Source: Alsobacter sp964544365
GTDB taxonomy: Bacteria; Pseudomonadota; Alphaproteobacteria; Rhizobiales; Beijerinckiaceae
DNA length: 10,660 nt
NCBI GenBank assembly: GCA_964544365.1
Contig: CAZJCW010000144.1
Coordinates: 1-10,660 of the forward strand
Direction: 5' to 3'
Each line of letters starts with the position of its first letter. Within the stretch, counting starts at the first letter, position 1. Below, one piece after another: positions 1 through 7,350 of the stretch. The position numbers and the translations under genes are program-made. The notes beneath the pieces were generated by a model. It was not told where the DNA came from and did no database searches. It saw nothing but the letters and a program-made list of their open reading frames with translations.

Positions 1-374
1 AGGCCCTTGTGCAGGGACAGGATCTCGCCGATCTGCCGGTCGATCGTGTAGGACGGGTTGAGCGACGTCATCGGCTCCTGGAACACCATGGTCACGGCAT
101 TGCCGCGCACGGTGCGCAACTCGTCCTCGGATGCCTGCAGAAGGTCGCGGCCCTTGAACAGCACCTCGCCGGACGGGTGGGACGCCGGCGGATAGGTCAG
201 CAGCTTCAGGATCGACAGCGCGCTGACCGACTTGCCCGACCCCGACTCGCCGACGAGCGCGACGGTCTCGCCGGGGCCGATGTCGAACGACACGCGGTCA
301 ACGGCCAGCGTCTCGCGGCCGCCCTGGCGGAAGGCGACGGAGAGGTCGCGGACGGAGAGCAGGGGTGCGGTCAT
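1..374 (-). CDS. yejF: YejF-type peptide ABC transporter ATP-binding protein, N-terminal 124 residues (cut by window edge)
   Basis: This is the N-terminal part of the cytoplasmic ATPase that powers the YejBE permease pair. Visible in order are a start consistent with this family (MTAPLLSVRDLSV), a Walker A motif GESGSGKS at residues 42-49, and a Q-loop region MVFQEPMTSLNP at about residues 96-107, whose EPMTSLNP wording is typical of oligopeptide/dipeptide (Opp/Dpp) family ATPases. YejF proteins usually carry two fused nucleotide-binding domains; only the first half of domain one is in the window, so the signature motif, Walker B and the second domain cannot be checked. The ATG overlaps the yejE stop by 4 bases (ATGA at 374-371), which suggests translational coupling and the same transcript. 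The YejF name rests on operon order (A-B-E-F) more than on this fragment; other Opp-type ATPases look similar here. Confidence 0.93.
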   Translation of the reverse strand, partial: MTAPLLSVRDLSVAFRQGGRETLAVDRVSFDIGPGETVALVGESGSGKSVSALSILKLLTYPPASHPSGEVLFKGRDLLQASEDELRTVRGNAVTMVFQEPMTSLNPSYTIDRQIGEILSLHKG

Positions 375-1534
375 CCGAACGTCTTCCGCGGGTCGAAGGC
401 ATCCCTGACCGCCTCGCCGATGAAGATCAGCAGCGACAGCATCACGGCGATCACCGTGAAGCCTGTGAGGCCAAGCCACGGCGCCGAGACGTTGCTCTTG
501 CCCTGCAGCAGCTGTTCACCCAGCGAGGGCGAGCCCGGCGGCAGGCCGAAGCCGAGGAAGTCCAGCGAGGTGAGCGTGGTGATCGACCCGTTCAGGATGA
601 AGGGCAGGAAGGTCATGGTCGCAACCATGGCGTTGGGCAGCACGTGCTTCACCATGATCCGGGCGTCGGAGAGCCCCAGCGCCCGGGCCGCGCGGACATA
701 GTCGAAGTTGCGGGCGCGCAGGAACTCCGCCCGCACGACATGCACCAGCGCCACCCAGGAGAACAGCAGCAGGATGAACAGCAGCGTGAAGAACGACGGC
801 TGGAAGAAGTTCGACAGGATCATCAGCAGGTAGAGCGAGGGGATCGCCGACCAGATCTCGATGATGCGCTGGAAGTAGAGGTCGATCCGCCCGCCGAAAT
901 AGCCCTGCACCGCTCCCGCCAGGATGCCGATGACCGAGGATATGCCGGCCAGGATCAGGCCGAAGAGCACGGAGATGCGGAATCCGTAGATGATGCGCGC
1001 CAGCACGTCGCGCCCGCCGTCGTCCGTCCCGAGCCAGTTCCATTCGAGATCGCGGCACCCCTTGCCGCCCTTCTTCTCGGCGATGGGGCGGCAGATGTCC
1101 TCCTTCAGCATCCATGTCGGCGGCGATGGGGCAGCCGTGGGGAGGTCGAGGTTGATGGTGTTGGAGGCGAAGCGGATCGGCGGCCAGAGCGCCCAGCCGT
1201 TCTCCGCGATCTCCTTCTCGATGACGGGATCGCGATAGTCGGTCTGCGCGAGGAATCCGCCGAACTTCTCCTCGGGGTAATTCACCGCGACGGGAAACAG
1301 CGTCTCGCCCTTGTAGCGGACGATGATCGGCCGGTCGTTGGCGATGAATTCCGCGCACAGGCAGAGCACGAACAGGACCATGAAGATCCAGAACGACCAG
1401 TAGCCGCGCCGGTTCGCCTTGAAGTTGGCAAGCCGCCGCTCCGACAGCGGCGTCAGCCGCAGCCACCCCTGCCGCGGCAGCGGCGGCGCCTTGCCCGTCG
1501 GGGCGATGTCGGAGCGTTCGAGCACGGCGGTCAC
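371..1534 (-). CDS. yejE: YejE-type peptide ABC transporter permease
   Basis: Inner-membrane permease subunit, 387 residues, pairing with YejB to form the translocation channel. A cytoplasmic N-terminus of about 45 residues is followed by a first membrane span (about 46-64), a long periplasmic stretch to about 168 that is typical of YejE, and then the core with the conserved WLGTDDGGRDVLAR (about 168-180) seen in OppC/DppC permeases. Further hydrophobic segments lie near 186-210, 225-243, 246-266, 305-322 and 356-376. The EAA-type loop that contacts the ATPase is RAARALGLSDARIMVKHVLP at 281-300. The chosen start is GTG at 1534-1532, one base after the yejB stop, with a GAGG ribosome-binding match at 1544-1541. 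The stop overlaps the yejF start. No defect is seen. Confidence 0.96.
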   Translation of the reverse strand: MTAVLERSDIAPTGKAPPLPRQGWLRLTPLSERRLANFKANRRGYWSFWIFMVLFVLCLCAEFIANDRPIIVRYKGETLFPVAVNYPEEKFGGFLAQTDYRDPVIEKEIAENGWALWPPIRFASNTINLDLPTAAPSPPTWMLKEDICRPIAEKKGGKGCRDLEWNWLGTDDGGRDVLARIIYGFRISVLFGLILAGISSVIGILAGAVQGYFGGRIDLYFQRIIEIWSAIPSLYLLMILSNFFQPSFFTLLFILLLFSWVALVHVVRAEFLRARNFDYVRAARALGLSDARIMVKHVLPNAMVATMTFLPFILNGSITTLTSLDFLGFGLPPGSPSLGEQLLQGKSNVSAPWLGLTGFTVIAVMLSLLIFIGEAVRDAFDPRKTFG

Positions 1535-1535
1535 G

Positions 1536-2654
1536 TCAGACCTCGCGCGTCTCGAAATCGATGCGGGGATCGATCCAGGTGTAGGTGAGGTCCGACAGCA
1601 GGTTCACGACGAGACCGAGCAGCGAGAAGATGTAGAGGGTCGCGAACACCACGGAATAGTCGCGGTTGACGATCGATTCGAAGGAGAGAAGCCCCAGCCC
1701 GTCCAGGGAAAACACCGTCTCGATGAGCAGCGAACCGGTGAAGAACGCGCTGATGAAGGCACCGGGAAATCCGGCGATCACGATCAGCATCGCATTGCGG
1801 AAGACATGGCCGTAGAGGACCTGCCGTTCGCTCAGGCCCTTCATCCGCGCCGTCAGGACGTACTGCTTGCGGATCTCGTCGAGGAACGAGTTCTTGGTCA
1901 GCAGCGTCGAGGTCGCGAAGGCGCCCAGCGCCATCGACAGGATCGGCAGGAAGAGGTGGCGGGCATAGTCGGCCACCTGCGCGTACCAGGGCAGCTGCGC
2001 AAAGTTCTCGGACGTCAGCCCGCGCAGGGGGAAGAACGGGAAGAACGACGACCCTTCGCCGAACATGACGATCAGAAGAATGGCGAAGAGGAAGCCGGGG
2101 ATCGCATAGCCGATGATGACCACGCCGGACGTCCACGTGTCGAAGGGCGAACCGTCCTTGACCGCCTTGCGGATGCCGAGCGGGATCGAGATGGCGTAGG
2201 ACAGCAGCGTCATCCACAGGCCGAGCGAGATCGAGACGGGCAGCTTCTCCTTGATGAGCTGAAGGACCGGCACGTCGCGGAAGTAGCTCTTGCCGAAATC
2301 GAACCGAAGGTAGTTCCAGAGCATCACGACGAAACGCTCGGCCGGCGGCCGGTCGAAGCCGAACTGCGCCTCGAGCTGCTTGATGAAGGCGGGGTCGAGC
2401 CCCTGCGCGCCGCGATACTTGGACGTTGTCTCCGCCGCGTTGCCGCCCGGCTGCATCTGCTGCCCGCCGGCGAAGTCGCCGCCCGCGCCGCCGGCGATGC
2501 GCGACGTCGCGGAGGCATCGTTGCCCTGCAGCTGAGCGAGCACGCGCTCGACCGGTCCGCCCGGAGCGAACTGAACGATCACGAAGGAGATCAGCATGAT
2601 CCCGAACAGGGTCGGGATCATCAGGAGCACGCGGCGAGCGATATAGGCGAACAT
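1536..2654 (-). CDS. yejB: YejB-type peptide ABC transporter permease
   Basis: Second inner-membrane permease subunit, 372 residues from the ATG at 2654-2652. A TTG three bases earlier is in frame, but the ATG is preferred. The N-terminus YIARRVLLMIPTLFGIMLIS is the classic first span of OppB/DppB-type permeases. An Ala/Gly/Gln-rich insert follows at about 46-80, a feature of YejB-like proteins. Later hydrophobic segments lie near 141-160, 175-197, 234-252, 287-312 and 336-355. The EAA loop is TARMKGLSERQVLYGHVFRN at about 268-287. The start overlaps the yejA stop by one base (TGATG), so translation is probably re-initiated by ribosomes finishing yejA; a weak GGAAAGG lies just upstream. One base separates its stop from yejE. 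Confidence 0.96.
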   Translation of the reverse strand: MFAYIARRVLLMIPTLFGIMLISFVIVQFAPGGPVERVLAQLQGNDASATSRIAGGAGGDFAGGQQMQPGGNAAETTSKYRGAQGLDPAFIKQLEAQFGFDRPPAERFVVMLWNYLRFDFGKSYFRDVPVLQLIKEKLPVSISLGLWMTLLSYAISIPLGIRKAVKDGSPFDTWTSGVVIIGYAIPGFLFAILLIVMFGEGSSFFPFFPLRGLTSENFAQLPWYAQVADYARHLFLPILSMALGAFATSTLLTKNSFLDEIRKQYVLTARMKGLSERQVLYGHVFRNAMLIVIAGFPGAFISAFFTGSLLIETVFSLDGLGLLSFESIVNRDYSVVFATLYIFSLLGLVVNLLSDLTYTWIDPRIDFETREV

Positions 2655-4540
2655 CAAGCCTTTCCGATTCGCTTGGCCTTCGCCTCGTCATACCACCATG
2701 TGGCCGGCGCGCCGCGATCATATCGCGGCTTGGTCGCGGGACGGCCGAACATGTCCCAGTAGGCGAGCCAGTGCTCGGCCTTGAACCACATGGGAATCCA
2801 GTAGCGCCCGGCGCGCAGGACCCGGTCGAGCGCCCGGCACGCGGTGACGAGCTCGGCGCGCGAACCGGCGGTCAGGGCGGTGTTGACGAGGCTGTCGACG
2901 GCCTCGTCGCGCACGCCGGCGATGTTCGCCGAGCCCTCCACCGTCGCGGTGCGGGAGCCGAACATGCTGCGCAGGCCCTCGTCGGGCGTCTGGCCCATGC
3001 TGGAGCGCCGCGTGATGATGTCGAAGTCGAAGGCGTCGACCCTGCGCTGGTACTGGGCCGCATCGACGATGCGATAGCGCGCCTCGATGCCGACCAGCTT
3101 GAGGTTCTTGATCAGGGAGGCCGTGTGCGGCTGCAGCGCCCCGGAGAAGTCGAGGAACTCGATCTCGAAGGCCTTGCCCGACGGCAGCCGCAGGACATTG
3201 CCGTCCCGCTTGCAGCCGGCCTCCCGGAGCAGGGCGTCGGCCCGGCGCAGCAAGGCGCGGTCCTGCCCGCTGCCATCGCTGACCGGCGGCACGAAGGGCG
3301 GGCCGAACACCTCGTCCGGCACCTTGCCGCGCAACGGCTCGAGCAGCTTCAGCTCCTCCGGCGAGGGCGGCCCGGCCGCCTTCATGTCCGAGTTCTCGAA
3401 GAAGGACGCGGTGCGCCGGTAGGATCCGAACATCAGGTTCGTGTTGGTCCACTCGAAGTCGAACAGGTTGTTCAGCGCATCGCGCACGCGCCGGTCGGCG
3501 AACTGCTCGCGCCGGGTGTTGAACCACCAGCCCTGCGTTCCCGACGGCGTCTCGTCGGGGATCGTCTCGCGTTTCACCCGGCCCTCGCGGACGGCGGGAA
3601 AATCGTAGCTGTTGGCCCAGTCCCGCGAGGTGAACTCCTCGCGGAAGGTGAAGGTGCCCGCCTTGAAGCCTTCCAGCGCCACCTGCCGGTCGCGGTAGTA
3701 CTCGTAGCGGATCCGGTCGAAGTTGTTCACGCCGGCCGTCACCGGCAGGTCCTTGCCCCAGTAGTCGGCAACCCGCGTGAACTCGATGAAGCGCCCCTGC
3801 TCCAGCCGGCCGACGCGATAGGGCCCGGATCCGAGCGGCGCATCGAGCGTCGCCTCGTCGAACGGCCGCGCGGTGTAGTAGGCCTTCGAGAAGATGGGCA
3901 GCCCCGCCACCAGCAGAGGCAGGTTGCGCGAGCGGGCCTTGTCGTAGCGCACGGTGACGGTGCGGGCGTCGACCGCCTCCGCGCCCTCGACGAAGCGAAG
4001 CGCCTGGCCGAAGGCCGGGTGCCCCTTCTCCTTCAGCAGCATGATGGAGAAGGCCACGTCCTGAGCCGTGAGCGGCGATCCGTCGTGGAACCGCGCCTGC
4101 GGCCTGATCCGCCAGCTGTGCGACAGGCCGTCCGGCGCGGCGCTGACCGCTTCCGCGACGAGGCCGTACATGGCGTCGGGCTCGTCGAGGGCGCGCGCCA
4201 TCAGGCTGTCGAAGGTGAGCGGCATGCCGGCCGCGCCGTCACCCTTCAGTACGAAGATGTTGAGCGTGTTGAAGGTATCGAAGGCCTGGTTCCCGGTGGT
4301 CGACGAGATCTGCAGCGCGACGGTGCCAGCCTTCGGCGCAGCCGGATCGACATAGTCGAAGCGGGCGAAATCGGCCGGGTACTTCAGGTCGCCGAAGCCG
4401 GAGAGCCCGTGGAACCAGCCGCCCGCCTGGGCGCGCGCCGCGCGCGGCAGCAGCGGCGCGGCCACGGCCGCCGCCCCGACGGCCAGAAAGGCCCGCCGCG
4501 TGTAGTCTCCCGAGCGGTTCCACCCACGACCTGACGTCAC
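2654..4540 (-). CDS. yejA: YejA, extracellular solute-binding protein (SBP family 5), Tat-exported
   Basis: Periplasmic receptor of the importer, 628 residues. The N-terminus carries a twin-arginine signal, TRRAFL at residues 14-19, then a hydrophobic stretch and an AQA-type cleavage site near residue 39. The mature part has the YejA opening GLSGFGDLKYPADFARFDYV, the SBP_bac_5 signature FHDGSPLTAQDVAFS (about 151-165), and a C-terminus with MWFKAEHWLAYWD and TWWYDEAKA. That C-terminus matches my recollection of E. coli YejA better than the upstream paralogue does, so the yejA name goes here. The start is GTG at 4540-4538, five bases after a strong AGGAGG (4551-4546). An ATG four bases earlier is out of frame. 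The stop overlaps yejB by one base. Tat export implies the protein folds in the cytoplasm first; that is inference from the motif. Confidence 0.95.
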   Translation of the reverse strand: MTSGRGWNRSGDYTRRAFLAVGAAAVAAPLLPRAARAQAGGWFHGLSGFGDLKYPADFARFDYVDPAAPKAGTVALQISSTTGNQAFDTFNTLNIFVLKGDGAAGMPLTFDSLMARALDEPDAMYGLVAEAVSAAPDGLSHSWRIRPQARFHDGSPLTAQDVAFSIMLLKEKGHPAFGQALRFVEGAEAVDARTVTVRYDKARSRNLPLLVAGLPIFSKAYYTARPFDEATLDAPLGSGPYRVGRLEQGRFIEFTRVADYWGKDLPVTAGVNNFDRIRYEYYRDRQVALEGFKAGTFTFREEFTSRDWANSYDFPAVREGRVKRETIPDETPSGTQGWWFNTRREQFADRRVRDALNNLFDFEWTNTNLMFGSYRRTASFFENSDMKAAGPPSPEELKLLEPLRGKVPDEVFGPPFVPPVSDGSGQDRALLRRADALLREAGCKRDGNVLRLPSGKAFEIEFLDFSGALQPHTASLIKNLKLVGIEARYRIVDAAQYQRRVDAFDFDIITRRSSMGQTPDEGLRSMFGSRTATVEGSANIAGVRDEAVDSLVNTALTAGSRAELVTACRALDRVLRAGRYWIPMWFKAEHWLAYWDMFGRPATKPRYDRGAPATWWYDEAKAKRIGKA

Positions 4541-4544
4541 GCAT

Positions 4545-4551
4545 TCCTCCT
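4545..4551 (-). promoter_or_regulatory. Ribosome-binding site that sets the yejA GTG start
   Basis: AGGAGGA on the minus strand, a near-perfect anti-SD match. It sits 5 bases (counting from AGGAGG) before the in-frame GTG at 4540. It is immediately followed by an out-of-frame ATG at 4544-4542, too close to be used efficiently. Only the GTG leads into the Tat signal and YejA reading frame, so it decides the start. Confidence 0.8.
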
Positions 4552-4610
4552 GTGCGAGTCGGCGCCGCGCCCGGCGGCCATGATCCCGGTTGATCGGACG
4601 TCCAGCCCCG

Positions 4611-6482
4611 CTACCGCCCCGATCCGGTCCGGGCCGCCTTCTCGGCGTCCCACCACCAGATCGTCGGGAAACCGGGCGAGGCGTATCTCGGCATCGGGTC
4701 GGGATGGCCGAAGCGGTTCCAGCGCACGGTGCGGGTGAAGTTGTAGGTCCATTGCGGCACGACGAGGTGGTGCGCCAGGAGCACCCGGTCGAGCGCCTTC
4801 GTCGCGGCGATGAGTTCGTCGCGGTCGCGCGCGAAGACGATGCGGTCCACCAGCGCATCGACGCCGGGATCGCGCAGGCCGAGCACGTTGCGGGAACCGG
4901 GCAGTTCAGCGGCGCGCGAGCCCCAGAACTCGCGCTGCTCGTTGCCGGGGGACAGCGACTGCGGCCATACCTCCGTCGTCACGTCGAAGTCGAAGTCGCG
5001 GATCCGGTTCTCGTACTGGGAGGGATCGACCACCCGCAGCGACACGCCGATGCCCAGCCGCTCCAGCGACGGCTTGTAGAACAGCACGTAGCGCTCGGTG
5101 GACGGATCGAAACCGAGGAACTCGACGGTGAGCGCCTCGCCCGTCTTCGCGTTGACGCGCTTGCCGTTGCGGATCTCCCAGCCGGCCTCCTTGAGGAGGC
5201 GGTCGGCCTCGCGCAGGTTCTCGCGCACCGCGGTCGGGTTTCCGCCCACGGGATTCGTGTAGACGGTCGTGAACACCTCGGCGGGGATCTTGTCGCGCAC
5301 GCTCTCGAGGATGTCCTTCTCCTTGCCCTCCGGCAGGCCGGACGAGGCGAGCTCGGTGCCCTCGAAGTAGCTGTCGATGCGCTGGTAGGAGCCGAAGAAG
5401 ATCTGCTTGTTCATCTCCTCGAAGTCGAAGGCGAAATTGAACGCCCGGCGCACGCGCGCGTCCTGGAACTTCGCCCGCCGCAGGTTGAAGGCGAAGCCCT
5501 GCATGCGCCCGGTGGCGCGCTCGGCGAACTCCTCGCGCACCACGCGGCCGTCCTTCACGGCGGGAAAATCGTAGGCGGTGGCCCAGTTCTTGGCGCTGTT
5601 CTCGACGCGGAAGTCGTACTGGTCGCCCTTGAACGCCTCCACGAGCACCGTGCTGTCGCGGAAATACTCGAATCGCACCTCGTCGAAATTGTTCGTGCCG
5701 ACCTGGACCGGCAGGTCCTTGCCCCAGTAGTCCTTGACCCGCTCGTAGGACGCGCTGCGCTGGGCGTCGAACGCCTTGAGACGGTAGGGGCCGGATCCGA
5801 GCGGCGGCTCGAGCGTCGTCTGCCGGACGTCGCGCTTGCGGCCGTCGGGGCCCGTGCCCTCCCACCAGTGCCGGGGAAGGATGGTGAGCTGGCCGACGAT
5901 CTGCGGCAGTTCGCGGTTGCCGGCCTGGTCGAAGGTGAAGGTCACCTCGCGGTCGCCGGTCTTCTCCGCCTTGAGCACGTGCTGGTAGTAGAAGGCGGCG
6001 TTCGGGCTGACGGCCTTGTAGGTCTCGAAGGAAAAGACCACGTCCTCCGGCGTCACCGGCTTGCCGTCATGCCACCGAGCCTCCGCCCGCAGGCGGTAGG
6101 TCACGGAGGAGAAGTCGGGCGGATGGCGCATCGCCTCCGCCAGCAGGCCGTAGGCGGTGGACACCTCGTCGAGGGACTGCTCGGTCAATTGCTCGTAGAC
6201 GAGGCCGACGCCCGCCTCGATCTGGCCCTTCACACCGGCAACGACGGGGTTGAAATTGTCGAAGGCCCCCTGGCGCGCGAGCCGCGCCGTGCCGGCCTTC
6301 GGCGCAGCCGGATTGACGTAGTCGAAGCGCTTGAAGTCGGCCGGGTACTTCGGCTCGCCCATCAGCGACAGGGCATGGCGCCATTCCCCCTGCTGCGCCG
6401 CGGCGGGACCCGGCGTCGCCAGTCCCAGAACGCAGGCCAGCGCGAGTCCGAGAGAGAGGGGGCGGAAACGGGTGGGCGGCAT
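4611..6482 (-). CDS. Second YejA-family solute-binding protein (YejA/YepA-like), Sec-exported
   Basis: Periplasmic SBP family 5 protein, 623 residues, first gene of the operon. It has a Sec-type signal peptide (PTRFRPL, a hydrophobic core to about residue 22, then PAAAQ near 26-30) without a twin arginine. The mature protein opens with ALSLMGEPKYPADFKRFDYV and has the family signature WHDGKPVTPEDVVFS at about 137-151. Blocks shared with the downstream YejA include PAAPKAGT, DYWGKDLPV and NNFDxxRxEYxRD, so the two are paralogues, but most other segments differ. The start is ATG 6482 with GGAGAG at 6493-6488. The gene ends 70 bases before yejA. In Agrobacterium tumefaciens a YejA-like protein called YepA works with YejBEF to import muropeptides; whether this gene is its orthologue is inference, so no symbol is given. 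Confidence 0.94.
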   Translation of the reverse strand: MPPTRFRPLSLGLALACVLGLATPGPAAAQQGEWRHALSLMGEPKYPADFKRFDYVNPAAPKAGTARLARQGAFDNFNPVVAGVKGQIEAGVGLVYEQLTEQSLDEVSTAYGLLAEAMRHPPDFSSVTYRLRAEARWHDGKPVTPEDVVFSFETYKAVSPNAAFYYQHVLKAEKTGDREVTFTFDQAGNRELPQIVGQLTILPRHWWEGTGPDGRKRDVRQTTLEPPLGSGPYRLKAFDAQRSASYERVKDYWGKDLPVQVGTNNFDEVRFEYFRDSTVLVEAFKGDQYDFRVENSAKNWATAYDFPAVKDGRVVREEFAERATGRMQGFAFNLRRAKFQDARVRRAFNFAFDFEEMNKQIFFGSYQRIDSYFEGTELASSGLPEGKEKDILESVRDKIPAEVFTTVYTNPVGGNPTAVRENLREADRLLKEAGWEIRNGKRVNAKTGEALTVEFLGFDPSTERYVLFYKPSLERLGIGVSLRVVDPSQYENRIRDFDFDVTTEVWPQSLSPGNEQREFWGSRAAELPGSRNVLGLRDPGVDALVDRIVFARDRDELIAATKALDRVLLAHHLVVPQWTYNFTRTVRWNRFGHPDPMPRYASPGFPTIWWWDAEKAARTGSGR

Positions 6483-6545
6483 GTCGGCTCTCCGATGCCC
6501 CTGGCCGGGCTCACCTGCACGGGGGGCGCCTGCAGTTGCACGGGG

Positions 6546-6574
6546 ATTATGTCGCTTTTTCGCCGTCGGGCCAG
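6546..6574 (-). promoter_or_regulatory. Candidate promoter of the yej operon
   Basis: On the minus strand CTGGCC (6574-6569) and CATAAT (6551-6546) are 17 bases apart. The -10 is good (5 of 6 to TATAAT) and the -35 is weak (4 of 6 to the alphaproteobacterial CTTGAC). The leader to the ATG at 6482 would be about 55-60 bases. It lies between the cytochrome terminator and the first binding-protein gene, where an operon promoter is expected. Mapped by eye only. Confidence 0.4.
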
Positions 6575-6597
6575 CGCCGGACACCGGCGCCGGACAC
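6574..6597. repeat. Tandem 11-base direct repeat upstream of the yej promoter
   Basis: GCGCCGGACAC occurs twice (6574-6584 and 6587-6597), with a period of 13 bases. The segment also contains a short inverted repeat, GCGCCG with CGGCGC around GACAC. It sits just upstream of, or touching, the candidate -35 of the yej operon and directly beside the T-tract of the cytochrome terminator. It could be a regulator site or a chance GC-rich repeat. Confidence 0.5.
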
Positions 6598-6598
6598 G

Positions 6599-6624
6599 AA
6601 AAAGGCCGGGCAATGCCCGGCCTT
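6599..6624 (-). terminator. Rho-independent terminator of the cytochrome c gene
   Basis: A perfect 10-bp stem AAGGCCGGGC / GCCCGGCCTT (6602-6611 and 6615-6624) encloses a 3-base loop. On the minus strand it is followed by a run of five Ts (6603-6599). It starts about 25 bases after the cytochrome c stop codon. There is no T-run on the plus side, so it acts in one direction. It insulates the yej operon from read-through. Confidence 0.88.
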
Positions 6625-6649
6625 GGAACAACTTCGCGAGAGGGGCCCC

Positions 6650-7210
6650 TCAGGGCTTGGGAAGCTCGGCCGGCGTATCGGCGAGGCTGCGCAGATAGGC
6701 GAGCACGTCGGCGCGGCGATCGGGCTCCTTCAGGCCGGCATAGGCCATGGCGGTGCCGGGCATGTAGCCCTTCGGGTTGGCGATGAACTGGTCGAGCGCG
6801 TCGAACGTCCACTTCTCGCCCTTGCCGGTGCGTTCCTGCATGGCGGCGGAGTACTTGAAGCCCTCGTGCGCGCCCTTCGTGGCATTCACGATGTTCCACA
6901 GGCCGGGGCCGATCTTGTTCGGGCCGCCCTTCTCGAAGGCGTGGCAGGACGTGCAGGCCTTCGCCGCGGCCTGGCCCTTGGCGACATCGGCCTTCGCCAT
7001 GCGTGCCGGCAGCGGCTCCACCGCAGCGGCGGCCGGACCCGCGGCAGCCGCGGGAGCCTCCTCGGCGCCCGGCAGCGCATAACCGGCGACGATGGTGTGG
7101 GGACGGGCGAAGATGATGTCGGCGACGATGCCGAGCCCCATCAGGAAGAGCAGGCTGCCGAGCACGGCGCCGGCGATCTTGTTGAACTCGAAGGAATCCA
7201 TCCCGAACAT
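6650..7210 (-). CDS. Membrane-anchored class I cytochrome c (CycM-like)
   Basis: Electron carrier tethered to the periplasmic side of the inner membrane, 186 residues. An uncleaved-looking membrane anchor (about residues 11-33, KIAGAVLGSLLFLMGLGIVA) is followed by an Ala/Pro-rich linker (about 50-70) and a single class I haem domain. The haem-binding motif is CTSCH at 86-90. The probable distal ligand is Met155 in YMPGTAMAY. The CycM family of rhizobia and Bradyrhizobium has this layout and is linked to aa3-type oxidase electron supply; the exact partner here is inference. The start is ATG 7210 with GGAGAG at 7220-7215. The frame stays open far upstream to 7450, but that part is Ala/Arg/Gly-rich and overlaps the kdsB start. 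The stop lies in a 12-base palindrome (6640-6651), and the gene has its own terminator. Confidence 0.95.
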   Translation of the reverse strand: MFGMDSFEFNKIAGAVLGSLLFLMGLGIVADIIFARPHTIVAGYALPGAEEAPAAAAGPAAAAVEPLPARMAKADVAKGQAAAKACTSCHAFEKGGPNKIGPGLWNIVNATKGAHEGFKYSAAMQERTGKGEKWTFDALDQFIANPKGYMPGTAMAYAGLKEPDRRADVLAYLRSLADTPAELPKP

Positions 7211-7322
7211 CAGTCTCTCCGACCCCGATCGCCCGACGGCATGCCCTGAGCCTGGGCCTGCCCCCGCACCTGCGCCGTCACGGCCTCGAGAACCGTGCGC
7301 AGGTACCGCCGGGCGGCGGATG

Positions 7323-7350
7323 ATTACCCGCTTTGCCGCGCCCTTGGCAA
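7323..7350 (-). promoter_or_regulatory. Candidate promoter of the cytochrome c gene
   Basis: On the minus strand TTGCCA (7350-7345, 5 of 6 to TTGACA) is followed after 16 bases by GGTAAT (7328-7323, 4 of 6 to TATAAT). Transcription would begin near 7316 and leave a leader of about 105 bases. It overlaps the oppositely directed kdsB promoter candidate. By-eye assignment. Confidence 0.4.

Noticed and set aside
365..2762. Long plus-strand frames opposite yejE and yejB (407 and 447 codons)
   Set aside because: Low-complexity charged sequence without domains, antisense to clear permease genes.
4541..4610. A terminator or attenuator between the two receptor genes
   Set aside because: Only short GC-rich inverted repeats such as CCGC/GCGG are seen, with no T-run.
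4541..4858. N-terminal extension of the YejA frame to 4858
   Set aside because: It would overlap the end of the upstream receptor gene and bury the Tat signal inside the protein; the GTG at 4540 with AGGAGG fits the family.
6640..6651. Perfect palindrome GAGGGGCCCCTC as a regulatory site
   Set aside because: It has no loop for a hairpin and overlaps the last codons and stop of the cytochrome gene; the real terminator is just downstream.
2771..6698. Very long plus-strand open frames (587 and 702 codons) opposite the two receptor genes
   Set aside because: They are Arg/Gly/Ala/Glu/His-rich with no recognisable motif, lie exactly antisense to well-supported genes, and are expected in GC-rich DNA where stops are rare in complementary frames.
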